DNA from: Synergistaceae bacterium
GTDB lineage: Bacteria > Synergistota > Synergistia > Synergistales > Aminobacteriaceae
DNA: 46,522 bases
Assembly (NCBI GenBank): GCA_031272035.1
Contig: JAISUO010000048.1
Coordinates: forward strand, 1 to 46,522
Reading direction: 5' to 3'
Below the pieces are notes generated by a model. It saw nothing but the letters and a program-made list of their open reading frames with translations, made no database searches and was not told the DNA's origin. Made by a program: the position numbers and the translations under genes. This document shows positions 39,432 to 46,522 of this stretch, in pieces (position 1 is the stretch's first letter; every line of letters begins with the position of its first letter).

Positions 39432-40745
39432 ATGTTTGATCTGTTTTTTGGAAAATATCTGCTGGAAAAAAAATTTATCACGCTCCCCCGTCTCAGAAGT
39501 ATGCTGGAGCGTCTGAAAAAAGTGCGCGTCCGTCTGGGAGTCCTCGCCATCCACGCGGGGCTGCTGACCGGAGAGCAGGTCGACAATCTGGCCCAAATGC
39601 AGCGCAGGGAGGACATTTCTTTCGGAAGGCTGGCCGTTCGGGAGGGGCTGCTGACCAGCGATCAGGTGTTCCTCCTTCTGGAAGAACAAAGCAGAGCCCG
39701 TTTTTCCCTGGGACAGCTTCTGGTGGACGACGGAATTTTCACCTACGAAGAGCTGGAAAAAATTTTCAACGACTACAAACAGACCTCGGAGCTGACCTCT
39801 TTCGAGCTCGACGCTCTGCACCGCAACGATATGGCCGGCGTGCTGGGCTCCTTTTTTCACTCGTCGGAGGACGACACAAACCGGTATGGCGCCTGCGCGA
39901 GTTTTTTTCTGAAGAACGTCATCCGCTTCATCTCGGACGACGTGCAGTTCGAACGCATGCAGTCCGCGACCTCTTTCACCTGCCGAAACTTTATCTGGCA
40001 GCAGCTCACGGAAAACGACTTTTCCTCCGGCATTTCCCAAAATACGGAAAACGGCTTCATCTGCGGGCTGGAAGGCGAAGCGTCGAGTCTGTTGGCGTTC
40101 TCCCGTCTTTTCATGCCCGTGATGTCCGTGGGGCTGGACGAAGTGGCCCGGGACGCCCTGAGCGAATTTCTGAACCTCCAGAACGGGCTCTATCTCTCCT
40201 GGCTTTCCGAAAAAGGCATGGAAATGCGGCCTTCGCCGGTGGAATTCCGAAAAGACGTCGAAGTGACAGGCTCTTCCGTTCTATGGGTTCCCTTTTCCAT
40301 CGCCTTCGGAAAGTACAATATCGTGATGGCCGTCAGACCCGAATTCAAAAACACCGTCGTGCCAAAGGGAAACCGGAGAGAGCGTATTCTCGTCACAGAC
40401 GATTCCGCCATCTCCCGAATCATGCTGGAGGACATTCTGACCCGAGGCGGGTATGAAATCGCGGGAGAAGCCGCAGACGGGGAGACGGCGATCCAAAAAT
40501 ATCAGGAGATTCAGCCGGACCTGGTGACGCTGGATATTACCATGCCCAAAAAGAGCGGTCTCGACGCCCTGCAGTCCATTCTTCAGATGGATCCGGACGC
40601 AAGAATCGTCATGATTACGGCTCTGGCCCAAAATTCATCCATTTTGCAGGCCCTCAGACAGGGGGCCATGAACTACATCCTTAAACCTTTCGACGAGGAA
40701 ACCGTCCTCTCCGTTATCGACGACGCCCTGACCCACAGAATATGA
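39432..40745 (+). CDS. Response regulator with MshEN-like, CheX-like and receiver domains
   Basis: About 437 residues from the ATG at 39432; an earlier ATG at 39399 lacks a good site. Residues 1-117 hold three units of LG-x-L-x2-x-GLLT-x2-QV-x-L, the MshEN/GspE N-domain pattern that in other proteins can bind c-di-GMP. Residues about 130-305 look CheX/CheC-like, with the phosphatase motif D241-x3-E245-x2-N248. Residues 317-437 are a receiver domain with D323-D324, phosphorylation site D368, T396 and K418. A receiver joined to its own CheX-type phosphatase centre suggests self-limiting signalling. It is the only complete plus-strand gene and stands alone. The MshEN call is from pattern only. 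Confidence 0.78.
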   Translation: MFDLFFGKYLLEKKFITLPRLRSMLERLKKVRVRLGVLAIHAGLLTGEQVDNLAQMQRREDISFGRLAVREGLLTSDQVFLLLEEQSRARFSLGQLLVDDGIFTYEELEKIFNDYKQTSELTSFELDALHRNDMAGVLGSFFHSSEDDTNRYGACASFFLKNVIRFISDDVQFERMQSATSFTCRNFIWQQLTENDFSSGISQNTENGFICGLEGEASSLLAFSRLFMPVMSVGLDEVARDALSEFLNLQNGLYLSWLSEKGMEMRPSPVEFRKDVEVTGSSVLWVPFSIAFGKYNIVMAVRPEFKNTVVPKGNRRERILVTDDSAISRIMLEDILTRGGYEIAGEAADGETAIQKYQEIQPDLVTLDITMPKKSGLDALQSILQMDPDARIVMITALAQNSSILQALRQGAMNYILKPFDEETVLSVIDDALTHRI

Positions 40746-40750
40746 CGCCA

Positions 40751-40795
40751 ATTCCCCCTCCGGACGCGAGTTCGAATGCGCCACGAAGGGGGAAT
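40751..40795. terminator. Hairpin between convergent genes
   Basis: ATTCCCCC (40751-40758) pairs with GGGGGAAT (40788-40795), six bases after the response-regulator stop. No T tract follows on either strand, so it may act with Rho or serve both convergent genes weakly. Confidence 0.45.
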
Positions 40796-40828
40796 CCGGT
40801 GCAGCTGGCCTGTTTTATTTTGGCCGGT

Positions 40829-42250
40829 TTATGGTCTGCGCTGAGTGCTGACGTTCTCGAAGGGCCTTTGTCCGGGAGCGTCGTTGCGGGGAGCGCGGTT
40901 CGGAGCAGGTCCCCGGTCTCCCGAACCGCCCCGACGAAGGGCCCCGCCATTCGGCCTTTGTGAGGTCGAAGGCCTTTCCGGGGTCGAAGGCCGACGGGAC
41001 TCGGAAGGACGTCTCACTTCCGGACGGTTTTGCTGAGGCTGAGGCGAACGCTGAACGCTGGGGGGACGCCGGTCTTCATTGCCGGGGCGACGATTTTCCC
41101 GCTGAATCCGCGGGGGTTGGCGCTGTTCTCCCCGACGCTCCTCCGGCGGGCGCTGCGCGCTGGAAGGACGCCGGTCTTCATTGCCGGGGCGACCTTCTCT
41201 CCCTTCTCTCCGCCGGAACTGCGGAGAGCGATGGTCGCCGTTTCCGGGCCTGTCTCCAAAGCGCGGGCGGGCATCCCGAAAACGGGGCTCCTTCGGCCTC
41301 AGCCTCATCCGGGGAACCGGCAGAGGATCACGCTCCGTCCACCGGCGCTGGCCTGGAAACGGTCGCCCCAGGCTGCGGCTGTCATGCCTGGGATCGTAAT
41401 GCTGACGGGTGTAGCGCATGGAGTTCTGCCACATCAGGGGGTGCAGGCGACCCGCGCCGGACGTTTCGTAACGATAGCCCGGGACGGGAAAGGCGCGGCG
41501 GGAGCGAGACCCCAGAGGCCGCCAGTAAGACCCGAAGAAACGATAATAGTAAGCGGGGCGGTAGACGAGAGCGCTGTGCCAGTACCAGTCCTGCCCGGGG
41601 ACATAGTAGTAGTACCGATGGTGGACGACGTCGTCGATGACCCCGATGAGGCTGGCCGTAGCGTAGATCAGATCGGCCACGTCGGCAATGTCGTCGGCGG
41701 GGCTTCGTTTCACCACAACGGTAGTTGAGGTTTCGGCCCTTCCGCCCCTGCCTGCGGGGTTTGAGCTCAGAGCCAGAGCTTCGGACCAGAAGTAGAGACT
41801 CCCCTGCCGCCAGGGCGTTCGAAGGTCGTCGCACAGAAGCCCCAGGGTCTGTGCGTTGTCCTGCAGCAGACTGTAGGTTTCGTTTTTCAGCCCTGTGGTT
41901 CTGTAGCCCACGTACCAGCCGCGTTCATTGCCCTTCAGCGCGTAGAGGGACGAGGCGTCCGGCGGAAGCGATTCCGGATCGAAATAATCCAGAATCGAGG
42001 CAAGAGGGGGAACCGAACTGTCGTTCGCGTCGCTGTAATACGTCTGAGCGGCGGTCTTGAGCGCGGAGAGATCTCCCATGACCCACTGAATTTCCTCTTT
42101 TTCATCGAGCCTTGTCGCGGCCGCGAAGGCCCTCTCCTCCATCACCGCCGTCAGCAGCAAAGATGAAAGAGCCGCCAAAAAACATGCCCGGCATTTCCCC
42201 GATTTCCACATTTTCCATGTTGCCCATGATTTCCATGTTTTCCTCTGCAT
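40829..42250 (-). CDS. Secreted protein with an Arg/Pro-rich repetitive C-terminus
   Basis: About 473 residues from the ATG at 42250, which AAAGGAGG precedes by nine bases. A signal peptide ends near AFAA (about residue 45). Residues 50-200 form an ordered domain of unknown family. A Tyr-rich stretch follows (HHRYYYYVPGQDWYW, RPAYYYRFFGSYWRP). The last 180 residues are low-complexity Arg/Pro/Glu/Gln with repeats of RRPGNEDRRP. The tail would be highly charged and disordered outside the cytoplasm, perhaps binding cell wall or nucleic acid; that is a guess. It converges with the response-regulator gene. Confidence 0.7.
   Translation of the reverse strand: MQRKTWKSWATWKMWKSGKCRACFLAALSSLLLTAVMEERAFAAATRLDEKEEIQWVMGDLSALKTAAQTYYSDANDSSVPPLASILDYFDPESLPPDASSLYALKGNERGWYVGYRTTGLKNETYSLLQDNAQTLGLLCDDLRTPWRQGSLYFWSEALALSSNPAGRGGRAETSTTVVVKRSPADDIADVADLIYATASLIGVIDDVVHHRYYYYVPGQDWYWHSALVYRPAYYYRFFGSYWRPLGSRSRRAFPVPGYRYETSGAGRLHPLMWQNSMRYTRQHYDPRHDSRSLGRPFPGQRRWTERDPLPVPRMRLRPKEPRFRDARPRFGDRPGNGDHRSPQFRRREGREGRPGNEDRRPSSAQRPPEERRGEQRQPPRIQRENRRPGNEDRRPPSVQRSPQPQQNRPEVRRPSESRRPSTPERPSTSQRPNGGALRRGGSGDRGPAPNRAPRNDAPGQRPFENVSTQRRP
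41064..41091. repeat. First copy of a perfect 28-bp direct repeat
   Basis: Identical to 41166-41193. The copies lie 102 bases apart, 34 codons, so both are read in the same frame and encode the same Arg-Pro-Gly-Asn-Glu-Asp-Arg-Arg peptide. Confidence 0.9.
41166..41193. repeat. Second copy of the 28-bp direct repeat
   Basis: Identical to 41064-41091 and in the same reading frame. Imperfect similarity extends beyond both ends of the perfect block, so a longer unit has been duplicated and has since diverged. Confidence 0.9.
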
Positions 42251-42614
42251 TGCATTCTGCCTCCTTTGGAGAGAGATTCTTCGGACTCCCGATTGTCTCG
42301 TCTCTATTTTACCCAGACCTTCCATACAAACCAAATCAAATCAAACAATACAATCCAAACAATACAAAGTCTCAATTTCTTATTTCTATTCTTTATTTCT
42401 ATTCTTGTTTCAAGAGGCATGATACGAAAACCTTATGGGAAAGATATGGACGCAATATGAAAATAATATGAAAAACAAAAACTGCCGGATATATTCAATC
42501 CGACAGCTCTGCACAGCGCGTTTTTTGAACACGAAGAAGATAAAAAGAAGATAAAAATATGTCCTGAACACATGATTCCAGTTTGAAATCAAAGGTCCGG
42601 CACGGTCGGCCGCA
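42251..42614. other. AT-rich intergenic region
   Basis: 364 bases with markedly lower GC than the surroundings, especially 42310-42480. It contains the leader of the Arg/Pro-rich gene, tandem ATCAAA/ACAATAC-like short repeats near 42325-42365, and the terminator of the exporter gene. No gene is supported; the 60-64 codon frames here lack ribosome sites. Confidence 0.5.
42470..42506 (-). terminator. Rho-independent terminator after the DMT exporter gene
   Basis: CTGCCGGAT (42482-42490) pairs with ATCCGACAG (42498-42506) with one mismatch; on the minus strand TTTTTGTTTTT follows. Confidence 0.8.
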
Positions 42615-43517
42615 TCATTCTTCGGGAGAAAAGGCTCTCTCCTTTCCGGCCCTGCGAAGGACGGGGACGGCCTCCGCCGTCAGAACGCCCGCAAGGATGA
42701 GGGAAGAGGCGATGAAGATCTTCCAGGTCATGGGCTCGTTCAGAAAAAGAATCCCAAGGCCGCTGCCGAAGACGCTCATCATGGAAAGCAGGATGGCCGT
42801 GTGGTTTGCTGTGGTGTATTTCTGAGCGAAGCCCTGAAGCACAAGGGTCAAACCGAACCCCACCGTCGCCGAGTACAGAACCGCCCCCCAGGCCGCCGCC
42901 GGAATATTTCCGGGAAAGGGCTCCAGGAGAAGCGCCGCCGCCAGAGCGGGAGGCATCGCTCCGAGAGCCTGCCAGCAGGCAAGACCACAGGGATCGACGT
43001 CCTGAACGTACTTCTGCACCAGCAGGATATAGCCCGTCAGGAAACCCAGGGCGACGATACAAAGCGCATCCCCGACGTTGACCCGAAAGTTTTCGTCCAC
43101 CATCAGGCCAATCATGCCCAGCGTGCACAGAATCACCGCGGCGGCGATATGCCATCCCGGAAATTTTCTCGTGAGGAACCAGGTCGCCAGGGGCACGAAA
43201 ACAACCGGCATCGACAGAAAAAACGACTGATTTCCCGCCGTCGTGTACAGAAGCGCCACGGTCGCCGACAGATAGGAGCAGATCAGAACCACCCCCAGGA
43301 GGACACCGGAGCGCCGGGCTTTTACCGGCATGGCGACGGCGCGTTTTCGGAAACAGATTGCCAGCACGGGAATCGCGATAAGAAACCGCAGCGCGCAAAA
43401 CCAAAACGGCGTCAGGCCCGTCAGCGCATCGCGAATTACGACATTGGTCGACCCCCAAATGAACGCCACCAAAAGAATGATCGCGTCCCCGAACAAAACC
43501 CGAAGTTTTGTTTTCAT
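42615..43517 (-). CDS. DMT-superfamily (EamA) transporter
   Basis: 300 residues with ten membrane helices in two EamA repeats. The opening GDAIILLVAFIWGSTNVVIRDALTGLTPFWFCALRFLIA is the typical first-repeat start. The second repeat includes YSATVGFGLTLVLQGFAQKYTTANHTAILLSMMSVFGSGLGILFLNEPMTW. Members export amino acids, nucleosides or other metabolites; the substrate is unknown. GGAAGAGG precedes the ATG at 43517 by eight bases. It has its own terminator and a possible operator-promoter upstream. Confidence 0.92.
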   Translation of the reverse strand: MKTKLRVLFGDAIILLVAFIWGSTNVVIRDALTGLTPFWFCALRFLIAIPVLAICFRKRAVAMPVKARRSGVLLGVVLICSYLSATVALLYTTAGNQSFFLSMPVVFVPLATWFLTRKFPGWHIAAAVILCTLGMIGLMVDENFRVNVGDALCIVALGFLTGYILLVQKYVQDVDPCGLACWQALGAMPPALAAALLLEPFPGNIPAAAWGAVLYSATVGFGLTLVLQGFAQKYTTANHTAILLSMMSVFGSGLGILFLNEPMTWKIFIASSLILAGVLTAEAVPVLRRAGKERAFSPEE

Positions 43518-43578
43518 AAAGACAACCTCTTCCCCCGCAATCGACGTAAAAAATCAGGAACCGTCCGGTCAAAATCCG

Positions 43579-43594
43579 GTTGTCATTATACAAC
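43579..43594 (-). promoter_or_regulatory. Palindrome overlapping the -10 of the DMT exporter gene
   Basis: GTTGTCATTATACAAC has GTTGT/ACAAC arms around the complement of TATAAT, which reads as a perfect -10 on the minus strand about 60 bases before the ATG. Three TCCGGT copies flank it. No strong -35 is present, which fits an activator or a repressor site. Confidence 0.4.
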
Positions 43595-43654
43595 GGCCCA
43601 TCCGGTTCCTTTTTGTCTTGTTGGGGTTTGCCGCGCTCGGAGCGGGGAGATTTC

Positions 43655-43697
43655 GGGGGCAGAGGGCCGCGGCTTTACGCCGTCAGTTTCTGCCCCC
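43655..43697 (-). terminator. GC-rich hairpin after the chemotaxis receptor gene
   Basis: GGGGGCAGA (43655-43663) pairs with TCTGCCCCC (43689-43697), starting seven bases beyond the stop of the receptor gene. No T tract follows, so function as a terminator is uncertain. Confidence 0.45.
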
Positions 43698-43703
43698 CAA
43701 TCC

Positions 43704-45878
43704 TCAATCGGCGCTGCTCAATGCCGTCTGGGTGCTCAATCCCCTGACGGATGATGGATTTCTTCGGGGCACTCTCACTTCGTCGTCGGCGTCACGGAGT
43801 CTGAAGCGGGACAGGGCCTTCGCCAGAGTCTGAGTATGTCCGCTCATGATCTCGGATTGATCCGCGATGGCCTGGGCGGTTTTTGCCGTTCCATCCGCCG
43901 CTTTCTGGATTTCCGACAGGGTTTCCGCCATTTCCACCGTGGACCTGGTGGCCTTGTCGATGGCCGTCGCCACTTCCTTGCTGGACGCGGCCTGCTCCTG
44001 GGCCACCGCGGCGATGCTCTGGATGGAGTCGTTGGCCTTGTTGATTTCTTTCAGAGCTCCGTCAAGTTCCTTCTGGGCCTCCGCCGCCTGGTTGAGGGTT
44101 TCACCCAGGGTGCGCCCGGCCTCGGCAGTGGAGGCGATGCTCTCCTGAGCCTGCTTTTGAAGCTCGACGATGATGCCGTTCACGCTCTGGGCTGCTTTCG
44201 CAGATTCTTCAGCTAATTTACGCACTTCTTCCGCCACCACGGCGAAGCCGCGCCCCACCTCTCCGGCCCGGGCCGCCTCGATGGCCGCGTTCAGGGCAAG
44301 GAGGTTCGTCTGGTCCGCGATGCCCGTGATGACCGACACGAAGCTGCTGACGTTCTCCACGGAGTTGACCAGCTGTCGGGTCTTTTCCTCGGCGGTTCTG
44401 GCGTTCTCGTTCACGCCCTTCATTCCCTCAATTACGGCGTTCACGGTATGAATGGCTCTGCTGGAGGCCTCCGTGGTCTGAGCGATGAAGGCCGCGCTGT
44501 CCGTGGAGGACTGGGCCACGGTGTCCGCTCCGGCGCTCATTTCCTCAACGCCGGCGTTGCTTTCCTCCAGCGCCGCTCCGTTGTTCTCGCTCAGGTCGGA
44601 AACGTGGTCGAACTGTTTTTTGACTTCCTTCATGGCCTCGTTGGTTTCCTCGGCTATTCCGGACAGCGTGACCGCCACGCCCTCCAGATCCGTGGAGGCG
44701 CTTACCACGTTCCGCATGGCGTATTCCTGGGCGATCACCATCTCGGACAGGGCGTCCGCCAGTTTTCCCAGTTCGTCTCTGCCCTCGTAGTTGAAGTCCT
44801 TCCGCTGGATGGTCAGATCGCCCTCCTGACAGCGACGGGCCAGTCCCACGATGGTGTTGAGGGGTTTGGAGATGGAGCCGGCGATGAACAGGGCGGTCAA
44901 AATTCCAAGAATGATGGAAACCGCCGCGGACGACAGCAACACCATTGTCACCACGCGCACCAGGTCCATGTTATCCTGATTGACCGATTTGACGATGTCC
45001 TGGGCGGTCTGGGAGAGTTTCACGGTCGCGTCCTTGTAGGAGGCTATCGTAAGTTCCCGGGCCCTCTCCAGTTCGCTCACTTCGCCCACCGCGCGTCCTA
45101 TTATCGCGATGTTGGTCTTGTACAGCTCAAGGCCCTCGATCACTTTATCCATCAAAGCCCTGCGGGTCGCGTCTCTCGTGGAGTCTTTCAACGTCCGGGC
45201 CGGTTGTTTGAGGGTGTCGCAGACGGCCCCGAGCTTCAGCACCGCCGCCGCGTCGCGAGCGGAGTCCGAGGCTAAGACGAGCTTCGTCCGGATGTCGGAA
45301 AATCCGCCCATCAGCTTGCCCAGCAGGTAAAACTGTTCCACGCGCTCATTTTTGTTTCTGTCGTCGTCCGCGGCGTGAGATACTTCATAAAAACTGTCCT
45401 GAGCCGTCTGGATGCTGGCGGCCACCTCGGCCCCCGTCCTGAGCAGCTCGGCTCGGGCCTCCGCTTTTCTCATGAGGGCCTCGTGGGTTTTGATCATTTG
45501 GTCCAGGTAGGTTTTATGAATGGGAAGCAGGGTCTCCCGCACCAGTTTCGGGGTCTTCAGATTGGGGAAAGAGGCTCCCATGGCATCCATGGCGGCCAGT
45601 GTCTTTTCAAGCTCGGCGACCTTCGCCTTGTCTTCTTCGATGCCCTGGAGGGCTTCTTTATAAGCCGTTCCTCTGACGCTCAGAAAAAGCTCATACACAC
45701 TGCGCTCGATGTCGATGTCCACTTTCAGCGTCGGCAGGATCTGCTCCATCACAAAAGCGGACTCCCTGTCGAGTTTCGCCAGGTTCCGCCACGTGATGCC
45801 GATGCCCGCGGCGAACACCAGAAGAACCACACCAAATCCCACCAACAACTTCGAAGTCATCTTCAGATGCTTCAACAT
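43704..45878 (-). CDS. Methyl-accepting chemotaxis protein
   Basis: 724 residues. Helix 1 (about 10-32) and helix 2 (about 313-340) enclose a mostly helical extracytoplasmic sensor of about 280 residues, of the four-helix-bundle type. A HAMP segment (about 340-395) follows, then a long cytoplasmic coiled coil. The conserved signalling tip is present: [36 protein letters not shown], which binds CheW and CheA. There is no C-terminal pentapeptide for CheR/CheB docking. The ligand is unknown. The ATG at 45878 follows GGGAGAG. Confidence 0.94.
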   Translation of the reverse strand: MLKHLKMTSKLLVGFGVVLLVFAAGIGITWRNLAKLDRESAFVMEQILPTLKVDIDIERSVYELFLSVRGTAYKEALQGIEEDKAKVAELEKTLAAMDAMGASFPNLKTPKLVRETLLPIHKTYLDQMIKTHEALMRKAEARAELLRTGAEVAASIQTAQDSFYEVSHAADDDRNKNERVEQFYLLGKLMGGFSDIRTKLVLASDSARDAAAVLKLGAVCDTLKQPARTLKDSTRDATRRALMDKVIEGLELYKTNIAIIGRAVGEVSELERARELTIASYKDATVKLSQTAQDIVKSVNQDNMDLVRVVTMVLLSSAAVSIILGILTALFIAGSISKPLNTIVGLARRCQEGDLTIQRKDFNYEGRDELGKLADALSEMVIAQEYAMRNVVSASTDLEGVAVTLSGIAEETNEAMKEVKKQFDHVSDLSENNGAALEESNAGVEEMSAGADTVAQSSTDSAAFIAQTTEASSRAIHTVNAVIEGMKGVNENARTAEEKTRQLVNSVENVSSFVSVITGIADQTNLLALNAAIEAARAGEVGRGFAVVAEEVRKLAEESAKAAQSVNGIIVELQKQAQESIASTAEAGRTLGETLNQAAEAQKELDGALKEINKANDSIQSIAAVAQEQAASSKEVATAIDKATRSTVEMAETLSEIQKAADGTAKTAQAIADQSEIMSGHTQTLAKALSRFRLRDADDEVRVPRRNPSSVRGLSTQTALSSAD

Positions 45879-46078
45879 TCTCTCTCACTCTCCCTTTCTC
45901 CTGTCTCTCGTTGCTGCTTCTCTGCCCTGCGGAGAAAAACACGACGCACAACGACGTTTCCCCCGCGCTCTCGACTCTTCAACTGCCGTAACAACCCATA
46001 ACAGACATATTAAAACTTAAAACAAAAAACCTGAAACGGTAACGCGCAAAGCGGAAACTTTGCAGCCTCCGTCTCCGT

Positions 46079-46345
46079 TCAGTCTTTCCAGTTCCACCAT
46101 TTGAGTTTTTCCGGATCAAGGGATTTTTCTTCGTTTTCGGCAAACCAGACAGCGAGCCGATAAACGTAGAGTGCACACCTGTCCACCTGGCGGCCCTGAA
46201 ATGAACAATCTTTGATGTAGATTTCTTCCGGGTCCTGTCCTTTCAGGGATTCGATAGTAGAGTAACCAATATTCCTCAAATGCCGCGCCATGTTTTTTCC
46301 GACGCCGGGGATTCTTTCAAGTTCAGATTTTGTCAATGTCCTCAT
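46079..46345 (-). CDS. Small helix-hairpin-helix protein (Cdd1 / pathogenicity-locus type)
   Basis: About 88 residues. The N-terminal LTKSELERIPGVGKNMARHLRNIGYSTIESLKGQDPEEIY is a helix-hairpin-helix of the kind that binds DNA without sequence preference. The C-terminal half, with CALYVYRLAVWFAENE ... KWWNWKD, matches the small Cdd1 family found widely in bacteria, whose function is unknown. The frame is open upstream to 46486 but the extra sequence looks non-coding; ATG 46345 or TTG 46351 with GGGAG upstream are the likely starts. Confidence 0.78.
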   Translation of the reverse strand: MRTLTKSELERIPGVGKNMARHLRNIGYSTIESLKGQDPEEIYIKDCSFQGRQVDRCALYVYRLAVWFAENEEKSLDPEKLKWWNWKD

Positions 46346-46522
46346 CCACAACCGCTCTCCCTGACGTACAGGATCGCGTTCACCACTGCGGAGATTATCC
46401 CGCCTCACAGAACACCGCAGTCCTGAATAACATGGGACAATTCTCCCGCAGGTGTTCTTTCGTAACTTTCGCAAAAAGTGTAGCAAAAAAATCCATTCTT
46501 TACAATAGTGGAAACAGAACCA
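46346..46522. other. Right edge of the window, probable leader of the helix-hairpin-helix gene
   Basis: No gene recognised in these 177 bases. The far right is AT-rich (TTCTTTACAATAGTG) and could hold the promoter. Confidence 0.35.

Noticed and set aside
40960-41728. Two long plus-strand frames (226 and 232 codons)
   Set aside because: They are antisense to the Arg/Pro-rich tail and stay open only because of its skewed composition and repeats.
40815-42250. The 28-bp repeats as a CRISPR array
   Set aside because: There are only two copies, they lie within a coding frame, are spaced by a whole number of codons, and show no leader or cas gene.
43556-43614. Plus-strand Rho-independent terminator
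   Set aside because: The stem is closed only by eight outer pairs around a 39-base loop, and no plus-strand gene lies upstream; it is more likely part of the exporter promoter region.

Overview
The window is most likely from a member of the Synergistota. The clearest marker is the secreted protein at 17577-18710, which ends in a Cys-Ser / hydrophobic / Arg-Lys-Lys tail of the Synergist-CTERM type. The rest fits an anaerobic amino-acid and peptide user: a branched-chain amino-acid ABC operon, an oligopeptide ABC operon, a second peptide-binding protein, two TRAP permease units, and the end of a TctC-like binding protein. Base composition is GC-rich and nearly all genes lie on the minus strand; only the TctC fragment at the left edge and the response regulator at 39432-40745 are on the plus strand. 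Three ankyrin-repeat proteins may hint at life with a host, but that is only an inference. I saw no rRNA, tRNA, CRISPR array or intact insertion sequence.

Left part (1-7817): a TctC-like C-terminus with terminator, a small inverted-repeat element beside a decayed Phd-type antitoxin, a membrane J-domain protein, a lactonase-type beta-propeller, then a TRAP operon (dctQ, dctM, fused dctQM) with no binding-protein gene, and a small membrane protein.

Oligopeptide region (7868-17403), transcribed right to left: small secreted protein, binding protein, OppB, two unrelated genes (a Pro-rich helix-turn-helix protein and a protein of unknown family), OppC, OppD, OppF and an HdrB-like Cys-rich protein. 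The binding protein at 15045-16847 has its two halves in swapped order. The part normally C-terminal follows the signal peptide and the part normally N-terminal comes last, which looks like a natural circular permutation of the SBP_bac_5 fold. A canonical family-5 binding protein at 33499-35004 serves as an internal reference. OppC of the same operon has an extra extracytoplasmic domain of roughly 100 residues.

Middle (17577-30784): the Synergist-CTERM protein with dockerin-like calcium loops, livFGMHK with lysA just upstream, an ankyrin-like protein, a nucleoside-type deaminase with a palindrome upstream of its promoter, a structured intergenic region that may hold a small RNA, two secreted or membrane-anchored ankyrin proteins, and a deoxynucleoside kinase.

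Right part (30810-46522): a PAS-GGDEF diguanylate cyclase, a UPF0316 membrane protein, the canonical peptide-binding protein, a MoxR / DUF58 / transglutaminase operon, a plus-strand regulator fusing MshEN-like, CheX-like and receiver domains, a secreted Arg/Pro-rich protein with internal DNA repeats, a DMT-family exporter, a methyl-accepting chemotaxis protein and a small helix-hairpin-helix protein. Signalling (c-di-GMP, chemotaxis, receiver) is concentrated here. Short degenerate tandem repeats with periods of 10-17 bp recur between genes.
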